A DNA stretch of 64,000 nt, from assembly GCA_947445035.1 (NCBI GenBank), contig CANFCK010000002.1:1-64000 (forward strand), read 5' to 3'. This document shows, in pieces, positions 38,040 to 46,181 of this stretch (positions are counted from its first letter, which is position 1; every line of letters starts with the position of its first letter). Origin of the DNA: Deltaproteobacteria bacterium (GTDB lineage: Bacteria; Myxococcota_A; UBA796; SXON01). The notes beneath the pieces are model-generated. The model was not told where the DNA came from, ran no database searches, and worked only from the letters and a program-made list of their open reading frames with translations. Both the position numbers and the translations under genes were made by a program.

Positions 38040-38716
38040 GCGCACTCCAACGCGCGTACCACCGTGGCGACATCGTCCGGTGAGCGCGGCCTCGATGCCG
38101 AAACGGCGACGTCGGCGACCACCCGAAGCGGGGGTCCGTCCACGCGGAGTACGCGGTCGGCGAGCCGCGCCGCATCGGCAACATCGTGGGTCACCAGCAC
38201 CGTGGTGCACCCCAGCGAGGCGTGTGCGTCGAGCACCAGCCGCTGCATCTCCCGCCGGGTCGCCAAGTCCAGGGCCGCAAACGGCTCGTCCAAAAACAAC
38301 AGCTCCGGACGGGTCAACAGCGCGCGGGCCAGGCTCACCCGCATCCGCTGCCCCCCGGAGAGCGCCGACGGGAGTTTATCGGCGTGTCCTCCGAGGCCCA
38401 CCGCCTCGATCGCAGCCTCAATCGCGCCTTTTTCTGTCACGACGCCGAGCTCGGCAGGGAGCGCCAGATTCTGGCGAACGCTGCGCCACGGGAGGAGCGC
38501 CGGGTCCTGAAAGACGAAGCCGACGCGAGCGGCTCGCCCGGTGATCGAGCCCCCGTCCAACGCGCGAACGCCCGCCAAAAGCCGTAAAAGCGAGGACTTC
38601 CCGCAGCCGGACGGACCGAGGACCGCAGTGACGCGGCCGGGCTCCAGCGAGAGGTCGAAGCCCTCGATGATCGAGGCGCCATCGGGCCGCCAGCACGCCC
38701 CGGCGACGGTGAGCAA
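38036..38716 (-). CDS. ABC transporter ATP-binding protein (SsuB/ThiZ-like)
   Basis: 226 aa, starting at TTG 38716, 5 nt after folE. Walker A LGPSGCGKSSLLRLLAG, Q-loop FVFQDPALLPW, signature LSGGQRMRVSLARAL, Walker B LLFLDEPFAALD and H-loop VLVTHDVADAA are all intact. The sequence resembles nitrate/sulfonate/thiamine-precursor importers. It energises the permease encoded immediately downstream. The absence of a binding-protein gene means specificity cannot be deduced, but the link with folE hints at a pterin or other cofactor precursor. Confidence 0.93.
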   Translation of the reverse strand: MLTVAGACWRPDGASIIEGFDLSLEPGRVTAVLGPSGCGKSSLLRLLAGVRALDGGSITGRAARVGFVFQDPALLPWRSVRQNLALPAELGVVTEKGAIEAAIEAVGLGGHADKLPSALSGGQRMRVSLARALLTRPELLFLDEPFAALDLATRREMQRLVLDAHASLGCTTVLVTHDVADAARLADRVLRVDGPPLRVVADVAVSASRPRSPDDVATVVRALECA

Positions 38717-38721
38717 GGGCG

Positions 38722-39246
38722 TCAGGGGTTGGCGCTGAACAGGCCAGCGCTGCCGCTGCCGCTGCCCCGCCGCGCCACGGTCACAATCTCGCCGGTGGAC
38801 TCCACCCCGCGCATCTCCATGCAGAGCTGCCGTGCGCGGACCCGCACTGCGACCGGAGCGCCGAGCGCGACGTGCAGATGCTCCGCGAGCTGCGCCCCAA
38901 GCCGCTCCTGCAGCTGCGGTTGCCGCGAGAAGTGACGCACCGCCCGCGCAATGGCGCCCAGCCCGGCGATGCGCTCAACTGGGAGGTAGACCACATCCAC
39001 CGTACCGAAGAACGGCAACAGATGATGAGCGCACAAGCTGTAGAACGGGAGGGCGAGCAGCTGAACCTCGTCACCGGCAGCGGGCGCCGCGAAGGTGTCG
39101 AGCGTGGGGAGCGGCTGACCCGGAGCGAAGTCGCGCAGCACCGTCAGCAGCCGCGCCGGAGTGTCGGCAGACTCGGGGTCGGTATCGTAGCCCAGCGCGC
39201 TCAGAACCCCGCGGAGCGCGGCCACATCCTGCGCGTTGATGCTCAC
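38722..39246 (-). CDS. folE: GTP cyclohydrolase I (short form)
   Basis: 174 aa from GTG 39246, shorter than the usual 190-220. The enzyme converts GTP to 7,8-dihydroneopterin triphosphate. Zinc/catalytic motif SLCAHHLLPFFGTVDVVYLP has the Cys and the His pair, with Ala where many enzymes have Glu (CEHH). The second zinc Cys is in ARQLCMEMRGVEST. The N-terminus YDTDPESADTPARLLTVL is normal. It heads an operon with an ABC ATPase and permease. TAACCT lies at -12 to -7 of the GTG. Confidence 0.93.
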   Translation of the reverse strand: MSINAQDVAALRGVLSALGYDTDPESADTPARLLTVLRDFAPGQPLPTLDTFAAPAAGDEVQLLALPFYSLCAHHLLPFFGTVDVVYLPVERIAGLGAIARAVRHFSRQPQLQERLGAQLAEHLHVALGAPVAVRVRARQLCMEMRGVESTGEIVTVARRGSGSGSAGLFSANP

Positions 39247-39252
39247 GGCGGC

Positions 39253-39258
39253 AGGTTA
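39253..39258 (-). promoter_or_regulatory. Leaderless-type -10 (TAACCT) of folE
   Basis: TAACCT occupies -12 to -7 of the folE GTG at 39246 and lies within the palindrome GGTTAACC shared with the divergent TPR gene at 39282. No Shine-Dalgarno is present on the folE side. Confidence 0.4.
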
Positions 39259-39281
39259 ACCCGCCGCTCCCGGGAGGCTGC

Positions 39282-40541
39282 GTGTCCGACAGTGGTGAAG
39301 GCGCCAAGGCGCTGCACGAGGCAATGACGCGGCTACAGAAGGGGGAACTGCCGCAGGTGTACGCGCTCGCGCTCTCCGCGCTCGAAGCCTTCTCCGGGGA
39401 CCAGGACCGCACCGGGGCCGCGGCGGCGCACCAGGTCGCGGCGATCGCGTGCGTGGGCATGAACCGCTACCCCGACGCCGTCCAACACGTGGACGCGGGC
39501 ATCGTCCTGCGGGAAAGCACCGGGGACCTTGAAGGCGTCGCGTCGTTGTGGCAAGAACGCATGGAGCTGTGTCTGCGGGCCGGCGACCTCAAAAATGCCC
39601 GCCTCGCCGCCGAAGCGCAGGTGCAGGCGTGGGAACGAACCACCGACAGCGAGGGGCTCGCCCACGCGCGCCACCAGCTCGCCCAATTGCTCTTGGAGCT
39701 TGGTGATGACGGAGTTGCAGAGGCGACCGTGCAGAATGCGCTCGGGGCGCTCGACCCCACCGCCCACGCCCGCGCCCGCTCGGCGCTCTTGCTTTTGTAC
39801 AGCAACATCTGGTTGTCGCGTCGCGAGCCAGTCCGCGCCCTCGACAAAGCCCGCGAGGGCCTGGACATGGCCCGCAACGCCAAGAGCCGCGCCGCGGAGA
39901 TCGACGCCCTTCAACAATGCGGCATCGTGCTGGCGGCGGGCGGCGACTGGACGCAAGCCCGACGCGCGCTCACCGAAGCGCTGGTTGGCCGCGAGCTGTT
40001 GAAGGACCTGCCGGGACGGGCCGCCACCCTGCGCGAGCTTGCCGCGGCAGAGCTGGCGTTGGGCCTGGTGGATGACGCGATTGAGCACCTCGGCTACGCC
40101 GCGCGCACCCTCGGCCAGATCGGTAATCTCGCCGGTCAGATCGCGATGCTGCAAGCGCTCGCCGAAGCCGCCGATGGCGCCGGCAAGGCCGACGTCGCCC
40201 TGGGCGCCGCTCGCGAGTTGGTCACCGCCGCCACCCAGACCGGGGACCGTGAAGCCGAGGCCGGCGCGTGGTTCATGCTCGCGACCCGGGCCGCCGGTGC
40301 CGGCGATCTGGCCACGGCAACAGGGGCGTTCCGTACGGCCAACGAGATCCAAGAGGTGCTTGGCCTGGCCCACGAAGCCGCCGTCAGCCAGGGAATGCTC
40401 GGGCAGGTGCTCGCGGCCAACGGCGACGTGGTTGACGGTCGCGTCGCGCTGGAAGCCGCCCTGGTGCGGCTCGACGCCCTCGGCAGCGAAGCGGCCGAGA
40501 CCGTGCGCGAGGTGCTTGCCGAGCTGGACAGCCTCGGGTGA
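39282..40541 (+). CDS. Cytosolic TPR-repeat protein
   Basis: 419 aa from a GTG preceded by GGGAGG. It has no signal peptide or TM. The whole length consists of alpha-helical TPR-like repeats (for example AAHQVAAIACVGMNRYPDAVQHVDAGI, LGQIGNLAGQIAMLQALAEAADGAGK). It is probably a protein-interaction scaffold. Its stop overlaps the start of the CoaB-like gene (GTGA), so the pair is translationally coupled. I can assign no pathway. Divergent from folE. Confidence 0.82.
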   Translation: MSDSGEGAKALHEAMTRLQKGELPQVYALALSALEAFSGDQDRTGAAAAHQVAAIACVGMNRYPDAVQHVDAGIVLRESTGDLEGVASLWQERMELCLRAGDLKNARLAAEAQVQAWERTTDSEGLAHARHQLAQLLLELGDDGVAEATVQNALGALDPTAHARARSALLLLYSNIWLSRREPVRALDKAREGLDMARNAKSRAAEIDALQQCGIVLAAGGDWTQARRALTEALVGRELLKDLPGRAATLRELAAAELALGLVDDAIEHLGYAARTLGQIGNLAGQIAMLQALAEAADGAGKADVALGAARELVTAATQTGDREAEAGAWFMLATRAAGAGDLATATGAFRTANEIQEVLGLAHEAAVSQGMLGQVLAANGDVVDGRVALEAALVRLDALGSEAAETVREVLAELDSLG

Positions 40542-41173
40542 GCCTGCGCCCCGCCCTCGTCACCGCGGGCGGCACCCGCAACCCGATCGACGCCATCCGC
40601 GCGCTCAGCGCCGGCTCCACGGGACTCACCGGCATCGACCTCGCCGAACGGCTCACCGGCCAGTTCGACGTACGCCTTCTGGGCAGCACGGAGGCCTGCC
40701 TGCGGGCCCGTCTGGCCAGTCCGGCGCTTGCGCACAGCGAGTTCGGCTCGACCCGGGACCTGATGGTCAAGATGGAGGAGGCGCTTCGCACCCGACCCGG
40801 AGGGGTGCTCATCCATAGCGCCGCGGTGGGCGACTACGAAGCCGCTGCCACCGACCAGAAGTTGCCCAGCGGCCAGGCCGAAATGCTGCTGCGGCTGACG
40901 CCCGCCCCCAAGATCGTCGACCACGTCCGCGAGTGGGACCCCGGCCTCTTCCTGGTCAGCTTCAAGGCCGGAAGTCCGGGCTGGAGCGACGAACACCTGG
41001 AGGCGGTGGCCCGCGCGCAGTTGGAGCGTACCGGCAGCGACCTCGTGTTTGCCAATCGCCTCGGCCAGCTCGGATCGAGCTGCATGCTGTTGGATGGCTC
41101 TGGAACCCGGCGTTTCGCGGGGCGTGATGCAGCGCTGGCGGCGTTGGCCGAGCGGGTGATCGAAGCGCGCTGA
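40538..41173 (+). CDS. Phosphopantothenoylcysteine synthetase (CoaB)-like protein
   Basis: 211 aa. DFP/CoaB fold: VTAGGTRNPIDAIRALSAGSTGLTGIDLAERL at the N-terminus (nucleotide-binding loop), IHSAAVGDYEA in the middle and FANRLGQLGSSCMLLDGSG near the C-terminus. CoaB ligates cysteine to phosphopantothenate in CoA synthesis. Here it stands alone, without the CoaC decarboxylase half normally fused in bacteria, so it may be the CoaB of a split pair or a paralogue with another role. Confidence 0.75.
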   Translation: MSLRPALVTAGGTRNPIDAIRALSAGSTGLTGIDLAERLTGQFDVRLLGSTEACLRARLASPALAHSEFGSTRDLMVKMEEALRTRPGGVLIHSAAVGDYEAAATDQKLPSGQAEMLLRLTPAPKIVDHVREWDPGLFLVSFKAGSPGWSDEHLEAVARAQLERTGSDLVFANRLGQLGSSCMLLDGSGTRRFAGRDAALAALAERVIEAR

Positions 41174-41192
41174 CGGGCGGTTACTCGGGAGG

Positions 41193-41405
41193 ATGCTCCC
41201 CACCATCCTCGCTGCCGCGATCCACTACCTGGCCCTCGGCATCGGGCTTACCGGCGTGCGGATTCGGGGCCGCGGCTTCCACTCCGGCGAGTTGGACCCC
41301 TCCCGCCTCCTCATGTTCGCCAAGATCAACACCGTCGAGCTCGGCTTGGTGATGCTGATCCCGTTCGTCGCGAGCGCGATGGCGCGGGGGTGGACGTTCT
41401 GCTGA
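41193..41405 (+). CDS. Small membrane protein, two TM segments
   Basis: 70 aa with GGGAGG directly before the ATG. Two hydrophobic helices (LPTILAAAIHYLALGIGLTGV and VELGLVMLIPFVASAMA) flank a short polar loop (RGRGFHSGELDPSR). The pattern AAIHYLALGIG...RGR..HSG resembles small DUF2214-type membrane proteins, but this is weak. No function is assigned. After it, 41406-41663 holds no convincing gene. Confidence 0.6.
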   Translation: MLPTILAAAIHYLALGIGLTGVRIRGRGFHSGELDPSRLLMFAKINTVELGLVMLIPFVASAMARGWTFC

Positions 41406-41663
41406 ACCGCCGCAACTTCCTGGCCGCCGGGGTGCTGGCTCCCGTGTTCTTCGCCATCCCCTGCTCAGTGCGGCCTCTCGTCAGGCATCCCCTCCTGGAT
41501 GCGGGGCGCGCGCGCCCGAGGCAGGGGACGGAACGGAGAAAATCGGCGTTGGTTCGTCCGCCGACCGTCGCCATCCGCGGCTCGTTGGCGTCGAAGCCGC
41601 ATCTGGACCGACTTGCCTCTGCTGACGCCGCATCTGGCGGGGATGCCTCGCGCGGAACCCTCG

Positions 41664-41855
41664 CTACCTCACCTCCCCACCATCGTTGGTGTCCGCGGTG
41701 TCCGCAGTGTCGGCGGTGTCGCTGGCGCGGGCGGGTTCCGCGCCTGTGTTCCGGCCGGACTCACCGCGCCCAGCGCCCTCGCAACCCAGTAGGCCGGCCA
41801 GAGCCGCGACTACCCCTCCCAGAGCACACCGTCGCTCGTCTCGACCACCTCGCAC
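41664..41855 (-). CDS. Short lipoprotein with Asp-Thr-Ala repeat tail
   Basis: 63 aa from GTG 41855, overlapping the end of the copper monooxygenase gene in another frame. It has a basic n-region (RGGRDERR), hydrophobic core and lipobox (LAGLLGC). The mature part is a low-complexity spacer ending SDTADTADTADTND. It would be a lipid-anchored acidic tail peptide. Similar Asp-Thr repeats occur at the end of the 52829 lipoprotein. Being so short and overlapping, it could be spurious, but the lipobox and tail together are hard to get by chance. Confidence 0.45.
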   Translation of the reverse strand: MRGGRDERRCALGGVVAALAGLLGCEGAGRGESGRNTGAEPARASDTADTADTADTNDGGEVR

Positions 41856-42751
41856 GCGGCGCTGATGCTGAATGGCGTAAAGACGATGGCCATGTTGCAC
41901 ATCTCGTCGGTCGACAACAGCCCGTAGTTCACCGGTGCGTCGCCATCATTGAACCAGCTACACGTGAACTCGAAGCCTTGGCCGGCGGGAACGACCAGCG
42001 GCGCGACGTACTGGGTGATGAGCGGGTCATGCCAATCGTAGTTTTCGTAGAAGACGGGGCCGGTGGTGACCCCATCGAACGGGGCGATGGTGAAGGCCGT
42101 CGCCTGCGCATGCGTGTGCGAAGCAAGGAACTGCACCTCGACGTCCTCGTTCATCACGCACCGGCTCCACTCTGTATGCTCGGCGCCTACGGGAATCTCG
42201 AGGTTCTCGTCGCGCACGCTCCCGCCCCAAATGCCGTCCACAACGTCCTCTTGGGGGATGGTGAGGCCGTTGAGGTAGGAGTAGATCGCCACGTCGTTGT
42301 CGGTCGTGTTGACGTAGTGCACCTCGTGCAGGATTTGAATCCCGGCCGGCAGGTTGGCCGCGACCCCCACGGGCAGGGTGAGGGTGCCTTCCGCCTCCCC
42401 CTGGTTGCCGAACATCATCACCACATCCTCCATCACGGTGGTGTCGGCGTACAGATCGGCGCAGTCGTAGTCGCCCGAGGCGATCGGGGTGTCGCCCAGC
42501 GCCGTGGTCGACAGCGTCATGTGGTGGGTGCCCGGAGTCTGGAGGTACTCGACCCGGTTGACCGCGGCGGCCTCGGTGGTCGGGAGGTCATAGACCGAGC
42601 ACAACCAGACCTCGGTGTGGGCCGGAGCCGTGCCGAACATGGTGAGTTGGAACCCGTCGCAAGCGGCGGGCGGCGCCAGCACGGGGAGCGCTTCGGCATC
42701 GGCGCTGTCGGTGGGGGCAGTCGAACAGGAGAGGACCAGTGCGAGGAGCAT
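41810..42751 (-). CDS. PHM-like copper monooxygenase lipoprotein
   Basis: 313 aa with lipobox MLLALVLSCS. All ligands expected for a type II copper, ascorbate-dependent monooxygenase are visible in order: a His pair (GTHHMTLST), a third CuH His (LHEVHYVNTT), the CuM His-x-His (ASHTHAQAT) and the CuM Met (STDEMCNMAI). Cys pairs also fit the two-domain beta-sandwich of peptidylglycine/dopamine monooxygenases. It would hydroxylate an aliphatic or peptide C-H in the periplasm or at the cell surface. The substrate is unknown. TAGCCC lies about 15 nt upstream. Confidence 0.82.
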   Translation of the reverse strand: MLLALVLSCSTAPTDSADAEALPVLAPPAACDGFQLTMFGTAPAHTEVWLCSVYDLPTTEAAAVNRVEYLQTPGTHHMTLSTTALGDTPIASGDYDCADLYADTTVMEDVVMMFGNQGEAEGTLTLPVGVAANLPAGIQILHEVHYVNTTDNDVAIYSYLNGLTIPQEDVVDGIWGGSVRDENLEIPVGAEHTEWSRCVMNEDVEVQFLASHTHAQATAFTIAPFDGVTTGPVFYENYDWHDPLITQYVAPLVVPAGQGFEFTCSWFNDGDAPVNYGLLSTDEMCNMAIVFTPFSISAACEVVETSDGVLWEG

Positions 42752-42783
42752 GATGGCGGAGGGCTAACTCCGCAAGTGGCTCG

Positions 42784-43395
42784 CTACCGCTTGATGATGC
42801 CGGCCGCGACCAGCTGATCGAGAATCTGCATCGCGCACTGGTCCACCGAACCCTCACCGGTCTTGATGAGCATCTCGGGCGTGAGCGGCTCCTCGTATGG
42901 GGCGCTGATGCCGGTGAACTCAGGGATCTGCCCGGCGCGGGCCTTCTTGTAGAGCCCCTTGGGGTCGCGCTCTTCGCAGACTTCGAGCGAAGCGTGGACG
43001 TAGGCTTCAAAGAAGCTACCCGCCGGCATGATCGCGCGGACCGCATCCCGATCGGCGCGGTAGGGCGAGATGAAAGCGGTCAGGGTGATGACGCAGCCAT
43101 CGGCGAAAAGCTTGGCCACCTCGCCAATCCGGCGGATGTTCTCGGTGCGGTCGGCGGGCGAGAAGCCGAGGTCCTTGTTCAGGCCGAAGCGAACGTTGTC
43201 GCCATCGAGCACGTAGCAGACGTGGCCACGCTCCAAGAGGAGCTGCTCGGCGCGGCGGGCGATCGTGCTCTTGCCCGAGGCGCTCAATCCGGTGAGCCAC
43301 ACCACGGCGCCCTTTTGGCCAACGGTAGCCTCGCGTTCTTCGGGGGTGACGATGGCGCCGTGAAAGGTGATGTTCTTGCTGGTGGGCTCGGCCAT
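42784..43395 (-). CDS. cysC: Adenylylsulfate kinase
   Basis: 203 aa, the usual length. It phosphorylates APS to PAPS for sulfate reduction or sulfation. The N-terminal HGAIVTPEEREA precedes Walker A LTGLSASGKSTIAR, then LDGDNVRFGLNKDLGFSPADR and FISPYRADRDAVR, and the C-terminal GISAPYEEPLTPE, all classic CysC. It is not beside cysDN or a PAPS reductase, so its context (sulfolipid or sulfated metabolite synthesis against assimilation) is open. An AGGA precedes the ATG by 7 nt. Confidence 0.96.
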   Translation of the reverse strand: MAEPTSKNITFHGAIVTPEEREATVGQKGAVVWLTGLSASGKSTIARRAEQLLLERGHVCYVLDGDNVRFGLNKDLGFSPADRTENIRRIGEVAKLFADGCVITLTAFISPYRADRDAVRAIMPAGSFFEAYVHASLEVCEERDPKGLYKKARAGQIPEFTGISAPYEEPLTPEMLIKTGEGSVDQCAMQILDQLVAAGIIKR

Positions 43396-43462
43396 GGGGA
43401 AATCCTGGGGTGGCGCCAGCTACTGCATCGGCAGGGGCTCCGCAAGGGTGACGGTGCCGCGA

Positions 43463-43468
43463 TAGTTG
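43463..43468 (+). promoter_or_regulatory. Leaderless-type -10 (TAGTTG) of the 43475 gene
   Basis: TAGTTG is at -12 to -7 of GTG 43475 and no Shine-Dalgarno is present. This supports GTG 43475 over the track TTG start at 43466, which lies inside the element. Confidence 0.3.
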
Positions 43469-43474
43469 GCCACG

Positions 43475-44929
43475 GTGAGATGGTCAGTCCTCGGATACGC
43501 CGCGGTCGGCGCGGCGGTGTGCTTGGCCGTGGGACTGCGCGGCTTCGCGGCCGACGCGGCGGCGCTCTTCGACGGGAAACCGCCGATGGCGATGGTGGCA
43601 CGCACCCTCGCCGGCTGGGTCGGTGAGCATCCAGCCCTGTTGATTCTCGCCGCGGTTGGCGGCGCCGCGTCTGGCGGCGGGCTCGGGTGGTCGCTCGGCG
43701 GGCTCGGTTCCCGCCAGCGGGGGTTGGCGCTGGCTACGCTCTTGGCACCTGCACTTTTGACCGGCACCGAGCACGGGTTGTGGGCGTCCTGGTGCGTAGG
43801 GCTCGCGGCAGGAACGCTCGCCACCTGGCCCAAAGCGCCCCTGCGGGCGGCGGGGCTCACGGCGGTTGTCGCGCTGCTGTCCCCGCCCGTCGCCGTCGCG
43901 TGTGCGATCGCCGGGTTCGTCTTGCGCCCGAGCGCCGGTCCGCTGGTGCTCGCGGTCTGGTGCGCCACGCTCGGAGAAGGCGGCGCCATCGACGTCAACG
44001 GGCTCGCTCCGCTCCGGGTATGGCGGAGCGACAGCGGCCTCGGCACCGCGGGTCTCCTCTTGATCCCGGCGCTCCTGGCCATCGGCGGTCCCTGGCGGTT
44101 GCGCATCGCTGGGATGGTCGCCGCCGTCCTCGCCTACGGCCCCTTGGTGGTCCCGCCCAGCGCCAGCGGCCACGCGCTGCCGATTCCCCTCCCCGCCCTC
44201 CCCTTCGCGCTCCTCGGCGCCGAAACCGGCTGGATGGGCGCTGGCGTCGTGGCCGTCGCCGCACTTGCCCTGGCCGCGATGGCGGCGCCCCCACGGCGAG
44301 CCGCCTTTTGCGTGGCGCTCGTGGCCGCCGAGGGCCTGGCGTCCGTCGCGCGCCCGCCCTCCCCACTCCCGCTCACGACGCCCGTTGCGATCAGCGCCCT
44401 CGCCGAGCGCACCGGGGTGATCCTCTACCTCCCCGTAGGGCTGGTCTCGGTCAGCGCTCCGGCCCGCGCCCCGTTGTGGCGTCATCAGGCAAAAACACAC
44501 GGACGCCTCCTCTATGCCGATGCCCGCTCGGTCACAGACGTCGATCCCATCCTGGGAGAGCCCGGTGTTATCGCGTTGTCGTCGCTGCTCAACCCGGCGG
44601 CCGGCTGGCTCATCCCGCCGCTCGACGGCGGCACGGTGCTGCGGGCGCTCGGCGTGACCGAGCTGGTGCTCGACCGCGCCGCGCTCGATCGCGCCTCGCT
44701 CGCCCGCCTCGACCCGGTGCTCGCGCGCCTTTACGGGCCCCCTCAGCGCGATGTTGCCGCGGGCATCGACCTGTGGCGCATCGAAGCGGTGGGCGAACAC
44801 ACCCTTTCAAACCCTCCGCACTTACGACGGGATGGCGATGACGGGACGACGACCTGGCTTACCGTGGAGGAGCTCCTGGCCAGCGGCCGGCAGCCCACGC
44901 CGCCGACGGCGATGGAGGAGGGGCAGTGA
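43475..44929 (+). CDS. Polytopic membrane protein of unknown function
   Basis: About 484 aa. Eight to ten Ala/Leu/Gly/Pro-rich hydrophobic segments fill residues 1-310; a soluble domain (about 320-484) follows, with LPVGLVSVSAPARAPLWRHQ and DGGTVLRALGVTELVLDRAAL. The build resembles the 15976 protein: TM bundle and C-terminal domain with a line-up of possible name-your-sugar GT-C relatives, but no catalytic motif is certain. It has no recognisable family. It is followed at 24 nt by the nucleoside phosphorylase gene, which has its own TAGCCG element. Confidence 0.6.
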   Translation: MRWSVLGYAAVGAAVCLAVGLRGFAADAAALFDGKPPMAMVARTLAGWVGEHPALLILAAVGGAASGGGLGWSLGGLGSRQRGLALATLLAPALLTGTEHGLWASWCVGLAAGTLATWPKAPLRAAGLTAVVALLSPPVAVACAIAGFVLRPSAGPLVLAVWCATLGEGGAIDVNGLAPLRVWRSDSGLGTAGLLLIPALLAIGGPWRLRIAGMVAAVLAYGPLVVPPSASGHALPIPLPALPFALLGAETGWMGAGVVAVAALALAAMAAPPRRAAFCVALVAAEGLASVARPPSPLPLTTPVAISALAERTGVILYLPVGLVSVSAPARAPLWRHQAKTHGRLLYADARSVTDVDPILGEPGVIALSSLLNPAAGWLIPPLDGGTVLRALGVTELVLDRAALDRASLARLDPVLARLYGPPQRDVAAGIDLWRIEAVGEHTLSNPPHLRRDGDDGTTTWLTVEELLASGRQPTPPTAMEEGQ

Positions 44930-44940
44930 CCCGGACGTGT

Positions 44941-44946
44941 TAGCCG
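44941..44946 (+). promoter_or_regulatory. Leaderless-type -10 (TAGCCG) of the PNP gene
   Basis: TAGCCG is at -12 to -7 of the ATG at 44953, in the 23-nt gap between genes. No Shine-Dalgarno follows it. Confidence 0.35.
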
Positions 44947-44952
44947 CGCCAA

Positions 44953-45771
44953 ATGTCTGACACTGACCCCCGCCTCGCGCGGATCGATGCCGCCGCCGCG
45001 GCCCTCCGCGCCGCTTTCGGCGACCCTGTAGACGTGGTGATCGTGCTCGGCAGCGGCCTCGGCGACGTGGCCCAGCGCGTCGCCGACCCGACCGTGACCG
45101 ACTACGCCACGCTCGGCCTTCCCAGCAGCGGAGTCAGCGGCCACGCCGGCAGGGCCGTATACGGCCGGCTTGGCGGTCGGCGCGTGCTGCTGCTGCAGGG
45201 GCGCGCGCACGTCTACGAGGGCCATCCGCTCGACACTGTGGTGCTCGCGGTTCGTGCCTGTGCCCGTTGGGGCGTCAAGGGGCTCATCCTGACCAGCGCG
45301 GTCGGCGGCGTGGATCCGACCCTGCTCCCCGGCAGCATCACCCTGGTGTCCGACCACCTCAATCTCTCCGGCGCCAACCCGCTGCAAGGGCCCAACCTCG
45401 ACGCAATCGGGATTCGGTTTCCCGACCTCACTCACCTGTACTCCCCTCGCCTGCGGGGCATCGCCCAGGCGGCCAGCCCAACCCCCCTGCCCGAGGGCGT
45501 CTATGCGTGCATGCGCGGCCCTTCGTACGAGACGCCGGCGGAGATCCGGATGCTCGCCGGCCTCGGCTCCAACGTCGTCGGGATGAGCATGGTGCACGAG
45601 TCGATCGCGGCTCGGCACGCCGGCATGGAGGTGCTCGGCCTGGCGGTGGTGTCCAATGCCGCCGCCGGCCTGTCCGCTGCGGAGCTGACCCACGTCGAGG
45701 TCACCGAAGCCAGCCGCCAAGCAGCCGGACGGCTCGGCGCCCTGCTGGTGCGCGTGGTGGAAAAATGGTGA
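44953..45771 (+). CDS. Purine nucleoside phosphorylase
   Basis: 272 aa trimeric-type (PNP/MTAP) enzyme: phosphorolysis of inosine/guanosine to base and ribose-1-phosphate. Phosphate-binding GSGLG is in VVIVLGSGLGDVA; further motifs are GHAGRAVYGRLGGRRVLLLQGR, TSAVGGVDPTLLPG, the base-binding GPSYETPAEIRML and VGMSMVHESIAARHAGMEVLGLAVVSNAAAG (purine Asn). Length 272 is close to the family. It overlaps the cytidine deaminase start, forming a salvage pair. Confidence 0.94.
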   Translation: MSDTDPRLARIDAAAAALRAAFGDPVDVVIVLGSGLGDVAQRVADPTVTDYATLGLPSSGVSGHAGRAVYGRLGGRRVLLLQGRAHVYEGHPLDTVVLAVRACARWGVKGLILTSAVGGVDPTLLPGSITLVSDHLNLSGANPLQGPNLDAIGIRFPDLTHLYSPRLRGIAQAASPTPLPEGVYACMRGPSYETPAEIRMLAGLGSNVVGMSMVHESIAARHAGMEVLGLAVVSNAAAGLSAAELTHVEVTEASRQAAGRLGALLVRVVEKW

Positions 45772-46163
45772 CCGACGCGGAGCTCGTCGCGCGCGCCGCA
45801 GCCGTTCGAGAGCACGCGTACGCGCCCTACAGCCGCTTCAAGGTCGGCGCCGCGCTCATCGCCGGCTCCGGTGCCGTGTATGTGGGCTGCAACGTGGAGA
45901 ACGCCAGCTACCCGCTCTGTGTTTGCGCCGAGCGCACCGCCATCGGCACCGCCATCGCCGCAGGCGAGACGCGGATCGTGCGCATCGCCGTGATCACCGA
46001 CACCGAACCGCCGGCCAGCCCCTGCGGCGGGTGTCGGCAGGTCATCTGGGAGTTCGGCCCCGACGCCGAGGTGATCGTGGCGTCGGTCAGCGGGCTCGTT
46101 CAGGTCACCTCGATCCGGACGCTGCTGCCCGCGGGGTTTGACGGGGGGGTGCTTCTGCGGTGA
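45765..46163 (+). CDS. cdd: Cytidine deaminase
   Basis: 132 aa, small tetrameric-type enzyme. Start ATG 45765 (GTG 45768 is also possible); both overlap the PNP stop. YAPYSRFKVGAALIAGSG, CNVENASYPLCVCAERTAI (zinc Cys and catalytic Glu) and SPCGGCRQVIWEF (two zinc Cys) are all present. It deaminates cytidine and deoxycytidine to uridine/deoxyuridine. The pairing with PNP marks a nucleoside salvage operon. Confidence 0.96.
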   Translation: MVTDAELVARAAAVREHAYAPYSRFKVGAALIAGSGAVYVGCNVENASYPLCVCAERTAIGTAIAAGETRIVRIAVITDTEPPASPCGGCRQVIWEFGPDAEVIVASVSGLVQVTSIRTLLPAGFDGGVLLR

Positions 46164-46181
46164 GGGGGGCGCGACGCGCCG

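Noticed and set aside
41504-41517. GGGCGCGCGCGCCC palindrome as a terminator or operator
   Set aside because: A simple alternating GC run expected by chance in this composition, with no T tract or nearby gene end.
41390-42817. Plus-strand ORF whose start resembles RRNFLAAGVLAP (Tat-like)
   Set aside because: The Tat-like start is followed by meaningless charged sequence antisense to the copper monooxygenase; likely chance.
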